A stretch of 27,191 nt of DNA from UBA10449 sp005883585 (GTDB lineage Bacteria; Chloroflexota; Dormibacteria; Dormibacterales; Dormibacteraceae). The stretch lies in NCBI GenBank assembly GCA_005883585.1, contig VBFD01000049.1, forward strand, positions 1 to 27,191. The letters are read 5' to 3'. The translations under genes were made by a program, and so were the position numbers. The stretch's first letter is position 1, and each line of letters starts with the position of its first letter. Shown here piece after piece: positions 13,820 to 21,130 of this stretch. The notes below the pieces were generated by a model. That model saw nothing but the letters and a program-made list of their open reading frames with translations. It did no database searches and was not told the origin of the DNA.

Positions 13820-14755
13820 GTGACGATCCTTTATGCGGCTCTGGCCTTGGGCGCGATCGCAGCCTGCGGCGCCTTCATCGCGACGTGGAGCCTGACGCCT
13901 GTGCCACCGAGCAACGCGGACCTCGTCGAAGGCCGCTTGCGCGCCTACGAGACCGGGCTGCCGGTTTCCCTGGTCGAGATGGAGCTGCAGGCCCCGTTTG
14001 GTGAGCGCGTCTTACGCCCGGCCCTTCAGCGACTCGGGCATCTCCTCGAGCAGACGATGCCCGAGAAGGCTCGGCACCGCATCAATGTCGACCTGCATCT
14101 CGCGGGTCGGCCGGGGGGCCTGAGCACCAGCGACTTCATCGCGGTCCGCTACGTGATGACAGGTCTTCTGTGCATTGTGGGAATAAGCATCGGTCTGCTC
14201 GCCGGATCGCGAGTGATCATCGCGCTGGGGGCGGCCGTGGGGGCGGTCGCCGGACTCTACTTGCCCACGCTCTGGCTCCGTCGCAAGGTGAGGAGCCGCC
14301 GCAACGAAATCCAGTTCGTGCTGCCCGACGTGATCGATGTGCTCGTGGTGTGCGGAGAGGCGGGTTTGACCTTCGAGGCGGCGATGGAAAAGGTGGGGCA
14401 GAAGTACGACCACGCGCTGGGAGAGGAGTTCGTACGGGTGCTGCAGGAGGTGCGCCTCGGCAAGGCACGCCTCGAAGCGCTGAGCGACATGGCGGTACGC
14501 TGCGGAGTCGAAGAGCTGAACAGTTTCGTTCAAGCCGTCATCCAGTCCGAGCAACTTGGATCCGGGCTCGTCAAAGTGCTCGGCATACAGGCAGACGAGA
14601 TCAGGATGAAGCGCCTGATCACGGCGCAAGAGCGAGGCGCTCGCGCTTCACTCAAGATGCTGATCCCCATGGTCGGGTGCATCTTTCCGACCTTGTGGGT
14701 GATCCTGCTTGGTCCCGCCCTGATCCTGCTCATGCACAGCGGCGTGATCCGTTGA
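13820..14755 (+). CDS. tadC: TadC-like pilus assembly platform protein (T2SS-F domain)
   Basis: 311 residues from a GTG start 4 bases after the tadB stop. An N-terminal membrane segment (MTILYAALALGAIAACGAFI), two central segments (about 110-155, VMTGLLCIVGISIGLLAGS and IIALGAAVGAVAGLYLPTLW), the T2SS-F helical domain (LPDVIDVLVVCGEAGLTFEA, then GTGFQ-like SFVQAVIQSEQLGSGLVKVL) and a C-terminal span (FPTLWVILLGPALILLMHSG) are all present. Length and layout are normal for TadC. In Tad systems it forms the inner-membrane platform with TadB, driven by CpaF/TadA. Its stop overlaps the next ATG (TGATG). Confidence 0.92.
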   Translation: MTILYAALALGAIAACGAFIATWSLTPVPPSNADLVEGRLRAYETGLPVSLVEMELQAPFGERVLRPALQRLGHLLEQTMPEKARHRINVDLHLAGRPGGLSTSDFIAVRYVMTGLLCIVGISIGLLAGSRVIIALGAAVGAVAGLYLPTLWLRRKVRSRRNEIQFVLPDVIDVLVVCGEAGLTFEAAMEKVGQKYDHALGEEFVRVLQEVRLGKARLEALSDMAVRCGVEELNSFVQAVIQSEQLGSGLVKVLGIQADEIRMKRLITAQERGARASLKMLIPMVGCIFPTLWVILLGPALILLMHSGVIR

Positions 14756-15318
14756 TGCGAGGGGATGTGCGGCGCGGCCAATCGTCGGTCGAATTCGGCC
14801 TGGCCGCGGTCGTGCTGCTGTTGCTGGCGCTGGGCCTTACGGACCTGGGACGAGTTTTCTATTTCGACGTCGGGCTCGCGGGTGCAGCGCGTGAAGGAGC
14901 GCGGCAGGCGATCTGGTTCGATCCCAAGTCCGGCACCAACCCGTTCCTGTATGACAGCGCGATCCAGGCGGCCGTCGATGGTGTTCTGACGAACTCTGGG
15001 CTGCCGGCTTCAATTCTCCAGAACCCTTCCGGCACGACATGTCCCACCACATCCGACGGCAACTCTCTTTACAACCCGCCGTACACAAATGACGCTTACA
15101 CGGCGGGAGGCCCCAACCAGCCGTTGCTCTACATCTGTTACGAGGGCACGCCAGGCGTCGATCTGACCGCTGCTCCAACCGACAACAGCCTCAGGGGTCA
15201 GGATGTCGACGTGATCATCGTCATGAGCTTCGGATTTGCGACAGGCTTCATGCAGGGCGTTCTGGGTAACGCCGTACATATGGCGGTCAACACGCACATG
15301 GTCGTTGGTGGCTTCTGA
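14755..15318 (+). CDS. TadE-like pseudopilin 1
   Basis: 187 residues. The short basic N-terminus RRGQSSVEFGLAAVVLLLLAL carries the TadE signature: a Gly, then Glu at +5 and a hydrophobic helix, as processed by prepilin peptidases. GAAREGARQA follows, typical of TadE. The C-terminal part (about 60-187) is extracytoplasmic, with Cys residues in GTTCPTTSDGN and YICYEGTPG that could pair. It starts inside the tadC stop codon, so it is translationally coupled. TadE proteins are minor pilins of Tad pili. Confidence 0.88.
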   Translation: MRGDVRRGQSSVEFGLAAVVLLLLALGLTDLGRVFYFDVGLAGAAREGARQAIWFDPKSGTNPFLYDSAIQAAVDGVLTNSGLPASILQNPSGTTCPTTSDGNSLYNPPYTNDAYTAGGPNQPLLYICYEGTPGVDLTAAPTDNSLRGQDVDVIIVMSFGFATGFMQGVLGNAVHMAVNTHMVVGGF

Positions 15319-15325
15319 CCTGCCG

Positions 15326-15877
15326 ATGCCGAACAACAAATTGACCCGAAGGCAACGCTCTCAATCGATGGTCGAGTTCGCCATCGTCGCGCCTCTGCTC
15401 CTGCTGCTCATTTTCGGGATCGTCGACTTCGGTCGGGTGATCTACGTGTACATCACCCTCAACCAGGCTGTAAACGAGGCGGTCCGGGTGGCCATCCGCG
15501 ATTCGGCGCTGCTGCCCACCAATGGCGATGTCGAGACCGCCGCGAAGATCCATGCAGTTGACGTGAATCTCGCCAATCCGTGCCCGAACGGGCCGATCAC
15601 CACAGCGACACCACCGACGAATCAGGGTTGGATCTACATCACTGAGCCAAACCCGCCGTCAGCGGTCGAAGCGCTGTCGCCCACGTTGGAGAATGCCCCC
15701 GGCGGACAGAAGTGGGCTTTCGACAACGGTACGTGCAGCGCTACCAATCCGGCCTACAACCACGCCCCGCTGCAGGTGACGATTCGCTACAACTTCGTAC
15801 CGATCACGCCGCTCATCGCGCAGTTCGCCGGCAACATCGTCATCAGCGCCGCCGCGGTATACCGGACGGAATATTGA
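15326..15877 (+). CDS. TadE-like pseudopilin 2
   Basis: 183 residues from the ATG 7 bases after the first TadE gene. The N-terminus RRQRSQSMVEFAIVAPLLLL keeps the Glu and the hydrophobic helix, but the residue at the cleavage site is Ser instead of Gly. LNQAVNEAVRVAIRD follows in place of the usual 'AAREGAR'. The C-terminal domain ends with FAGNIVISAAAVYRTEY, a typical TadE end. The paralogue next door is only distantly similar outside the helix. Confidence 0.88.
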   Translation: MPNNKLTRRQRSQSMVEFAIVAPLLLLLIFGIVDFGRVIYVYITLNQAVNEAVRVAIRDSALLPTNGDVETAAKIHAVDVNLANPCPNGPITTATPPTNQGWIYITEPNPPSAVEALSPTLENAPGGQKWAFDNGTCSATNPAYNHAPLQVTIRYNFVPITPLIAQFAGNIVISAAAVYRTEY

Positions 15878-15878
15878 G

Positions 15879-17972
15879 GTGCCTGATCGTTTGAGATCGA
15901 CTCAACGCGGCCAGGCGATCGTTCTCGTCGCCTTGATGATCCTGGTTTTGTTCGGATTCGTCGGTCTGGCCATCGATGGCGGACGAGCTTACCTCGATCG
16001 CCGCCATCTTCAGGCAGCCGCCGACGCGGCCGCGCTCGCCGCCGCCTATAACTACATGAACACCACCGACTATTCACAGGCAGAGCAGATAGCGGTGCAA
16101 ACCTACGCGAGCAATGAAGCGCTGTATGGCTCGGCAACTTGCTCAGGGCTTGGAACGCTCGCCGCCAGCTGCAGTTTCAACGACCCATGGGGCCAGCAGC
16201 TGAGCATCAACGTCACCAACAGGGCGATCGCGGGCGTCAGCTTTGCGGTAACCGTCACCCACTCGATACCGGTGTCGATCATGCAGGTGCTCGGCTCGGG
16301 ACAGACAATCAACATCTCCGCTGTGGCGACGGCCGTTGCCCGTAGAGCGGGCACCAACGGAGCGGCGATCCAGACCCTCGCCCCGGCGGGCTGCGGCGGC
16401 AATGGAGGTCAATCGCTGACCTTCCAGGGCTCGTCCAGGACTTTCGTGACAGGCGATGTCTGGTCGAACGGCAGCGTCTTCGACAACAGCGCGTCCGCGG
16501 GCGGATCCATCAATGGCAATGTCATCGATATCTGCGGGACGCCTCCGGCCCTGACCACACCCAGCCCATGGACGGTGACGGGAGCGCAGACCAACGGCTG
16601 GACCATGCCCGACCCGAACTATCCGATGCCCGTTCTGAACCCGACATCCCAGACATGGAGCTCGACGAGCGGCAGTGTGGAACAACCTGGAACGTACGCC
16701 GCCGACCCTAGACCCAGTGGCTGCTACTTCCTGGGCGGCGGTGTCTACGACTTCCAGGCCGGGATCACGGAGGTGGGCGGATTTCTCAGCAACGAGCTGC
16801 GCCCCCCTGACGAGCCGAACATGGCGGCCGCGGGCCAACCCAACATCACAACCCTCAGGGCGGACCTCCTCACCGGCAACCAGACAGAGATCTTGGTCAA
16901 CCCGCTCCCGGGCGCGGTGGCCCAGAACTCGCTGGTCTCGGCGGAAGGCCAAACCTTCACCGTGTCGCAGAATGTCGCCGTGGGAGCGCAAGTGATTCCC
17001 ATCCGCAGGCAGAGTGTGGCGGGGACGATTCCCAGCGGCTCCTTCCTCGCCGTGCGGGCGCTGCCTCAATTCTGGGATCTGAATGGAAGCTGCAGCGGTA
17101 CGTTCTCGGCGGTCCCCAACGGGTCGACTTCGAACAACCTGTCTGGCACGTGGTCCGTCGAGGTCACCGCTGTGCGCTGGGAGCCAAACGGAGTCTCGAG
17201 CTGCACCGGGCCGGCGACGCCGACATGCTATCTGCGCGAAAGTGCACCCTCGATGTGCAAAACGGTGACCCTTGGTGCCTCCGGCGTGATCAAGGTGTCG
17301 GTGACCGCCGATCCCGGTGCGCAGTACTTCAACGTCTACATCGCTCAAAACGGCTCTTGCTCGGGCCTTGCGTACGTAACCAACTTCGCCAACGGCGGCA
17401 CGGTCACCATCAACAGCGGCACGTTCGCCGCCGGGTGGCCCGCCGGCCAACCTTCGCCACCCGACCAGGAAGGGCTGCCGCTCGCAACCGGCCTACCCAA
17501 CGCCAACCCGCCGCCAGCCACACCGCCACGCGGTGACCTTGCCAACGAAGGGCACTGCGTCGATACGTCCACCGGCAACGCTGTCGCGTGTCCTGGAGCG
17601 TGGACTCCTGGCGCGGTCGTGTTCTTCATTCCCAGCGGCGGGTGCCTGGACCAGCACGGCACTGGAGACATTTACCTGTTCAGTGGTTACCAGTTGCAGC
17701 GCGTCGTGCTGTACGAGCCTGGGCCGGAGCAGTCCGCGCAGCCCAATGCGTGCACTGGCAACAAGGTCAACGGCACCGGCTTCACGAGCCTCATCGGCGT
17801 TTTCTACCTGCCGGCGGCGGCAATCACGATCAACGGCAACAGTGCCTACCAGGCGACGATCGCGGGCGGCGTCATTGCCTGGACCGCCAGCATCATCGGG
17901 ACCGGTAACGTGGCGATCACGGCCGATGCAACACTGCGGACCTGGCCGCCGGCGGTGAACCTCACGCAATGA
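15879..17972 (+). CDS. TadG-like protein (Flp pilus-assembly TadE/G-like N-terminus)
   Basis: 697 residues from a GTG start that follows the TadE2 stop by one base. The N-terminus QRGQAIVLVALMILVLFGFV, then GLAIDGGRAYLDRRHLQAAADAAALAAAY, is a clear TadG/'pilus-assembly TadE/G-like' start. The part beyond about residue 160 is extracytoplasmic. It is rich in Gly, Ser, Asn and Pro, has scattered Cys, and ends in a beta-helix-like stretch (AAITINGNSAYQATIAGGVI). I do not see a von Willebrand A MIDAS motif (DxSxS), which many TadG proteins carry. A middle section (about 300-545) with Ig/fibronectin-like character separates two parts that may belong together. The role is likely surface-exposed, in pilus or matrix attachment (inference). 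Confidence 0.85.
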   Translation: MPDRLRSTQRGQAIVLVALMILVLFGFVGLAIDGGRAYLDRRHLQAAADAAALAAAYNYMNTTDYSQAEQIAVQTYASNEALYGSATCSGLGTLAASCSFNDPWGQQLSINVTNRAIAGVSFAVTVTHSIPVSIMQVLGSGQTINISAVATAVARRAGTNGAAIQTLAPAGCGGNGGQSLTFQGSSRTFVTGDVWSNGSVFDNSASAGGSINGNVIDICGTPPALTTPSPWTVTGAQTNGWTMPDPNYPMPVLNPTSQTWSSTSGSVEQPGTYAADPRPSGCYFLGGGVYDFQAGITEVGGFLSNELRPPDEPNMAAAGQPNITTLRADLLTGNQTEILVNPLPGAVAQNSLVSAEGQTFTVSQNVAVGAQVIPIRRQSVAGTIPSGSFLAVRALPQFWDLNGSCSGTFSAVPNGSTSNNLSGTWSVEVTAVRWEPNGVSSCTGPATPTCYLRESAPSMCKTVTLGASGVIKVSVTADPGAQYFNVYIAQNGSCSGLAYVTNFANGGTVTINSGTFAAGWPAGQPSPPDQEGLPLATGLPNANPPPATPPRGDLANEGHCVDTSTGNAVACPGAWTPGAVVFFIPSGGCLDQHGTGDIYLFSGYQLQRVVLYEPGPEQSAQPNACTGNKVNGTGFTSLIGVFYLPAAAITINGNSAYQATIAGGVIAWTASIIGTGNVAITADATLRTWPPAVNLTQ

Positions 17973-19096
17973 GCGCCCCAGCCTTCGATCCCGCGGAAAC
18001 CGAGTACGCCGCCCGGCTAGGACCGCTCGCGGCCCTGGTGGCCAACCCGCAGATAACCGAGGTGATGGTGGTTGCGGGCCGTGATGTCTATGTCGAGGTA
18101 AACGGCCGCCTCCTGCTGACGCCGGTCACATTCACCAGCGAGCAAGAGGTGCTCGATGTGATCAGGTTCATCGTCGAATCGGTCGGCCGCCGGATCGATG
18201 CGCAAAACCCCATCTGTGACGCCCGCTTGCCGGATGGCTCGAGGGTTCACGCGGCGATTCCTCCGGTGGCGATCGACGGCCCTCTACTCAACATCCGCAA
18301 GTTCGTCCGCGGGCCGCTCGACATGCATGACCTGATCCGGCTCGGGAGCTGCAGCGAGAGCGCCTTTGGCTTCCTCAAGGCATGTGTGATGGCGAGGGCG
18401 AACATTTTGGTAAGCGGCGGCACGAGCAGTGGTAAGACCACGCTCCTCAACGTGATGTCGGGCTACATACCAAGCGACGAGCGCATCGTCACGATCGAAG
18501 ACGCGGCCGAGCTGCAGCTGCAGCAGCGTCATGTGGCGAGGCTCGAGTCGCGCCCGTCGAGCCCCGATGGGACGCCGGAGATCGCCTTGCGCGACCTGGT
18601 CATCTCCTCCCTGCGCATGCGTCCTGATCGCCTGATCGTCGGGGAGGTCCGAGGGCCCGAGGCGTTGGACATGCTGCAGGCGATGAACACCGGCCACGAT
18701 GGATCGATGACCACGCTCCATGCAAACAAGCCTCGCGACGCCTTGGCCCGCATCGAGACGCTCGTGATGATGGCGGGCTATGACCTGGTGCCAAGGGCGA
18801 TTCGCTCTCAGATCGCGAGCGCGTTCAACGTTGTGGTCCACCTCGAGCGAATGCGCGACGGGAGCCGCAAGGTAGTCAAGATCAGCGAGATCACGGGCAT
18901 GGACGACGATGTCATCAGCATGCAGGACATCTTCCAGTTCACCCGTACGGGTTTGGACCCCGAGGGCAGAGTTGTCGGCGGATTTGCCCCGGCCAGCATC
19001 CGGCCACGGATCATGGATCGATTGGCCGATCGTGGGCTGGAGATACCGCTGGAGCTCGCCCGAATTTTCCCGGCTGCGACTCAGCAATCCCAGTAA
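17969..19096 (+). CDS. cpaF: CpaF/TadA-type secretion ATPase, copy 2 (intact)
   Basis: 375 residues. The ATG overlaps the TadG-like stop (ATGA). All motor motifs are present: Walker A GGTSSGKTT (about 148-156), Asp box VTIEDAAELQL (about 174), an Arg-containing SSLRMRPDRLIVGEVRGPE with Walker B, and the His box GHDGSMTTLHAN. The N-terminal domain is shorter than in copy 1, lacking the ~90-residue leader before PLAALVANPQITEVMV. It is the likely motor of the apparatus if copy 1 is really broken. CpaF placed at the distal end of a Tad operon, far from TadB/TadC, is unusual. Confidence 0.93.
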   Translation: MSAPAFDPAETEYAARLGPLAALVANPQITEVMVVAGRDVYVEVNGRLLLTPVTFTSEQEVLDVIRFIVESVGRRIDAQNPICDARLPDGSRVHAAIPPVAIDGPLLNIRKFVRGPLDMHDLIRLGSCSESAFGFLKACVMARANILVSGGTSSGKTTLLNVMSGYIPSDERIVTIEDAAELQLQQRHVARLESRPSSPDGTPEIALRDLVISSLRMRPDRLIVGEVRGPEALDMLQAMNTGHDGSMTTLHANKPRDALARIETLVMMAGYDLVPRAIRSQIASAFNVVVHLERMRDGSRKVVKISEITGMDDDVISMQDIFQFTRTGLDPEGRVVGGFAPASIRPRIMDRLADRGLEIPLELARIFPAATQQSQ

Positions 19097-19120
19097 ATTC
19101 GAAACGAGAGGGAGCATAAC

Positions 19121-19342
19121 GTGGAAGAAAGAAGGTCAGCGGGTAGACGTGCCAGCCTGGATCGTAGGGCTGCTGAGCGGAGAGCTCTGGTGGAAAGACG
19201 CGTGAGGCCCGCGCAGGGCGCCGGCGATCGTCGTTTCGCGCATCGCAGAGTCGACGATCGCCGTACCGGCGAGCGGCGCAACGCAGAGGATCGCCGCTTG
19301 GCCGGATCCATGGTATTGGTCGGAGCCGCAAACACCGAATAG
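19121..19342 (+). CDS. Small Arg-rich repeat protein at the end of the Tad operon
   Basis: 73 residues from a GTG start with GAGAGGGAG 6 bases before it. The sequence is built from repeated 'RR' blocks: MEERRSAGRRASLDRRAAER, VERRVRPAQGAGDRRFAHRR, VDDRRTGERRNAEDRR, then a short hydrophobic end (MVLVGAANTE). There is no Cys and no membrane span. It starts 24 bases after cpaF2 and ends 8 bases before a hairpin terminator, so it is the last gene of the operon. I do not recognise a family. The 'DRR..ERR' pattern resembles the Arg-rich lead-in of some PilZ proteins, but no PilZ domain is present. Nucleic-acid or acidic-partner binding is possible. Confidence 0.6.
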   Translation: MEERRSAGRRASLDRRAAERRALVERRVRPAQGAGDRRFAHRRVDDRRTGERRNAEDRRLAGSMVLVGAANTE

Positions 19343-19350
19343 GACGCGGT

Positions 19351-19376
19351 GAGGGGCCTCGACACAGAGGCCCCTC
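19351..19376 (+). terminator. Hairpin terminator of the Tad operon
   Basis: GAGGGGCCTC (19351-19360) / GAGGCCCCTC (19367-19376) with a 6-base loop. The stem is identical to that at 4720-4745. Only a short pyrimidine run (TTCC) follows. Confidence 0.7.
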
Positions 19377-19609
19377 TTCCACCCATTTGAAGAATCAGCC
19401 GGCGCGCCCATCGTAGGCGATGGGTTCAGCTTCTTGGCGGCAGCACTCTTGATCATCGGCATCACCTTGTTGTTGTCGTAGCGACTTCGGGATCGCGGCC
19501 CCGAAACAGTGATTGGCGATCGGCATCGCAGGGTCGTTGCTCGTGAATCATCATCTGGCTCCGGGCGACCTTGGTACTGTTCGACACTATCGATGACGTA
19601 CCCCGAGCT

Positions 19610-20548
19610 GTGAGTGTGGCAGGCGGAGGAGTTACCTTCGGCATCAAGACCAGCCAGTCCAACGTCACGTACGACGAAATCCTGAAGGTCTGGCTCGAAG
19701 CCGATGAGGAACCTCTCTTCGAGCATGCCTGGCTGTGGGACCACTTCATTCCTCTTCGCGGTCCCGCCAACGGAGCGGCCCTGGAAGCCTGGACGCTGCT
19801 CGCCGCCCTGGCGGCTCAGACCAAACGGCTCCGCCTCGGCGTCATCGTCACGAGCAACCGCATCCGGCCTCCCGCAGTCCTCGCGAAAATGGCGGCGACC
19901 GTCGACGTCATCTCCCGAGGGAGGCTGGAGTTCGGCATCGGCGCGGGTGGCAGCGAGCAACGCGATCCGGCCCTATCGCAAATCGTGCATCGCGAGTACG
20001 ACGCCTATGGAATCGGTGTGGTGCCCACCCGAGAGGCGATCGGCGCCCTCGCTGAGGCGCTAACGATCATCAAGCGGATGTGGGCGGAGGATGAGCCGTT
20101 TGATTTCGACGGCCGGTATTACCAGCTGAAAGGCGCCATCTGCGAACCGAAGCCGGTGCAGCGTCCGCACCCGCCGATCATGATCGGCGCAGCGGGCGAG
20201 AAGCTGTCGCTGCGAGTCGTCGCCGAGCGCGCGGACATCTGGAACTGCCCCACGCGCGGCGATGTCGAAGAGTTCCGCCGCAAGAGCGCTGTGCTGGACG
20301 AGCACTGTGCGGCGATCGGCCGTGATCCATCGGAGATCCGGCGGTCGGTCCAGGTTCTGGTCGGTGCCGGCCAGCAAGCGCAGAACCTACCTCGCATTGT
20401 TGATCTCGCGGCCACTCGCGACCTGCTCGTCGATTTCATCCGCGCGGGAGCCAACCACCTGGTACTGGCCCCGATCGGCGTGCCGCTTAGACGGCTGGTC
20501 GACGAAATCGTCGAACCGGTGATGGCCGCCCCCAGCCAACCGCTTTAG
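19610..20548 (+). CDS. LLM-class flavin-dependent oxidoreductase (F420- or FMN-type)
   Basis: About 312 residues. The luciferase-like fold is recognisable by VTFGIKTSQSNVTYDEIL, HAWLWDHFIPL, KRLRLGVIVTSNRIRPPAVL, AKMAATVDVISRGRLEFGIG and RYYQLKGAICEPKPVQRPHP with PPIMIGAAGEKLSLRVVAERAD. These match the F420-dependent branch common in actinobacteria and Chloroflexota. The substrate cannot be told. The start is uncertain: GTG at 19610 or 19616 is preferred over TTG at 19571, because the family begins shortly before the 'FGIKTSQ' strand. It is followed by a YdeI-family gene 6 bases later, so the two probably form a small operon. No box of the local motif lies upstream. Confidence 0.85.
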   Translation: MSVAGGGVTFGIKTSQSNVTYDEILKVWLEADEEPLFEHAWLWDHFIPLRGPANGAALEAWTLLAALAAQTKRLRLGVIVTSNRIRPPAVLAKMAATVDVISRGRLEFGIGAGGSEQRDPALSQIVHREYDAYGIGVVPTREAIGALAEALTIIKRMWAEDEPFDFDGRYYQLKGAICEPKPVQRPHPPIMIGAAGEKLSLRVVAERADIWNCPTRGDVEEFRRKSAVLDEHCAAIGRDPSEIRRSVQVLVGAGQQAQNLPRIVDLAATRDLLVDFIRAGANHLVLAPIGVPLRRLVDEIVEPVMAAPSQPL

Positions 20549-20554
20549 GGCGTA

Positions 20555-21130
20555 ATGCGTGTCGACGAAGCGGCCGTGATCGCGTTCAGAGACGCCGCGG
20601 AATTCGAAGCGTGGCTGGGCGCGCATGTCGACCTGCAGGCAGGTGTGTGGCTGAAGATCGCGAAGACGCGATCGGGCGTGCCGTCACTGACCACTGACGA
20701 GGCAGTCGATGTCGGCCTGTGCTACGGATGGATCTCCGGCCAGCGCAAGTCTCTCGACGAGGTCTGTTACCTGCAAAAGTACGTGCCTCGCCGGCCACGC
20801 AGCCGCTGGTCGCGGGTCAATGTCGCCAAGGTCGAGGCGCTGATCGCGGCCGGGAGGATGCGACCGTCCGGCCTCGCTGAGGTCGAGGCCGCGAAGGTCG
20901 ACGGCAGGTGGGCTGCCGCCTATGAGTCGCAGCGCGAGGCCACCGTCCCGCCCGATCTCGCGTCCGCCCTGGCAGCGAGCCCGCGGGCGGCGAAGGCGTT
21001 CGACGCACTGGGCAAGACCCAGCGGTACGCCGTGATTCTGAAACTGATCACCGCCCGCACCGCCACCGCGCGCGCCACTCAGCTCCGCAAAGCGATGAAG
21101 GTGCTCAGGGCACCAGTTTCAACGTCGTGA
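20555..21130 (+). CDS. YdeI/OmpD-associated family protein
   Basis: 191 residues. FRDAAEFEAWLGAHVDLQAG, VWLKIAKTRSGVPSLTTDEA, VDVGLCYGWISGQRKSLDE, YLQKYVPRRPRSRWSRVNV and the C-terminal LGKTQRYAVILKLITARTAT are the hallmarks of the YdeI/OmpD-associated family. Some members are linked to resistance to cationic peptides, but the biochemical role is unknown. Length is normal. Its last 26 bases overlap the 3' end of the convergent mannosidase gene. Confidence 0.88.
   Translation: MRVDEAAVIAFRDAAEFEAWLGAHVDLQAGVWLKIAKTRSGVPSLTTDEAVDVGLCYGWISGQRKSLDEVCYLQKYVPRRPRSRWSRVNVAKVEALIAAGRMRPSGLAEVEAAKVDGRWAAAYESQREATVPPDLASALAASPRAAKAFDALGKTQRYAVILKLITARTATARATQLRKAMKVLRAPVSTS

Noticed and set aside
14170..14754. 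N-terminal extension of TadE1 into the tadC gene
   Set aside because: The extension is Arg-rich nonsense overlapping a well-conserved tadC; the ATG at 14755 in the TGATG overlap gives a normal TadE N-terminus.
16143..17450. 435-codon minus-strand frame opposite the TadG-like gene
   Set aside because: Its composition is dominated by Arg, Gly and Asp from codon complementarity; no domain is visible.
19383..19609. Possible C-terminal gene fragment on the minus strand in this gap
   Set aside because: The open frame extends through antisense sequence of two genes and I recognise no protein; nothing else is visible in these 227 bases.
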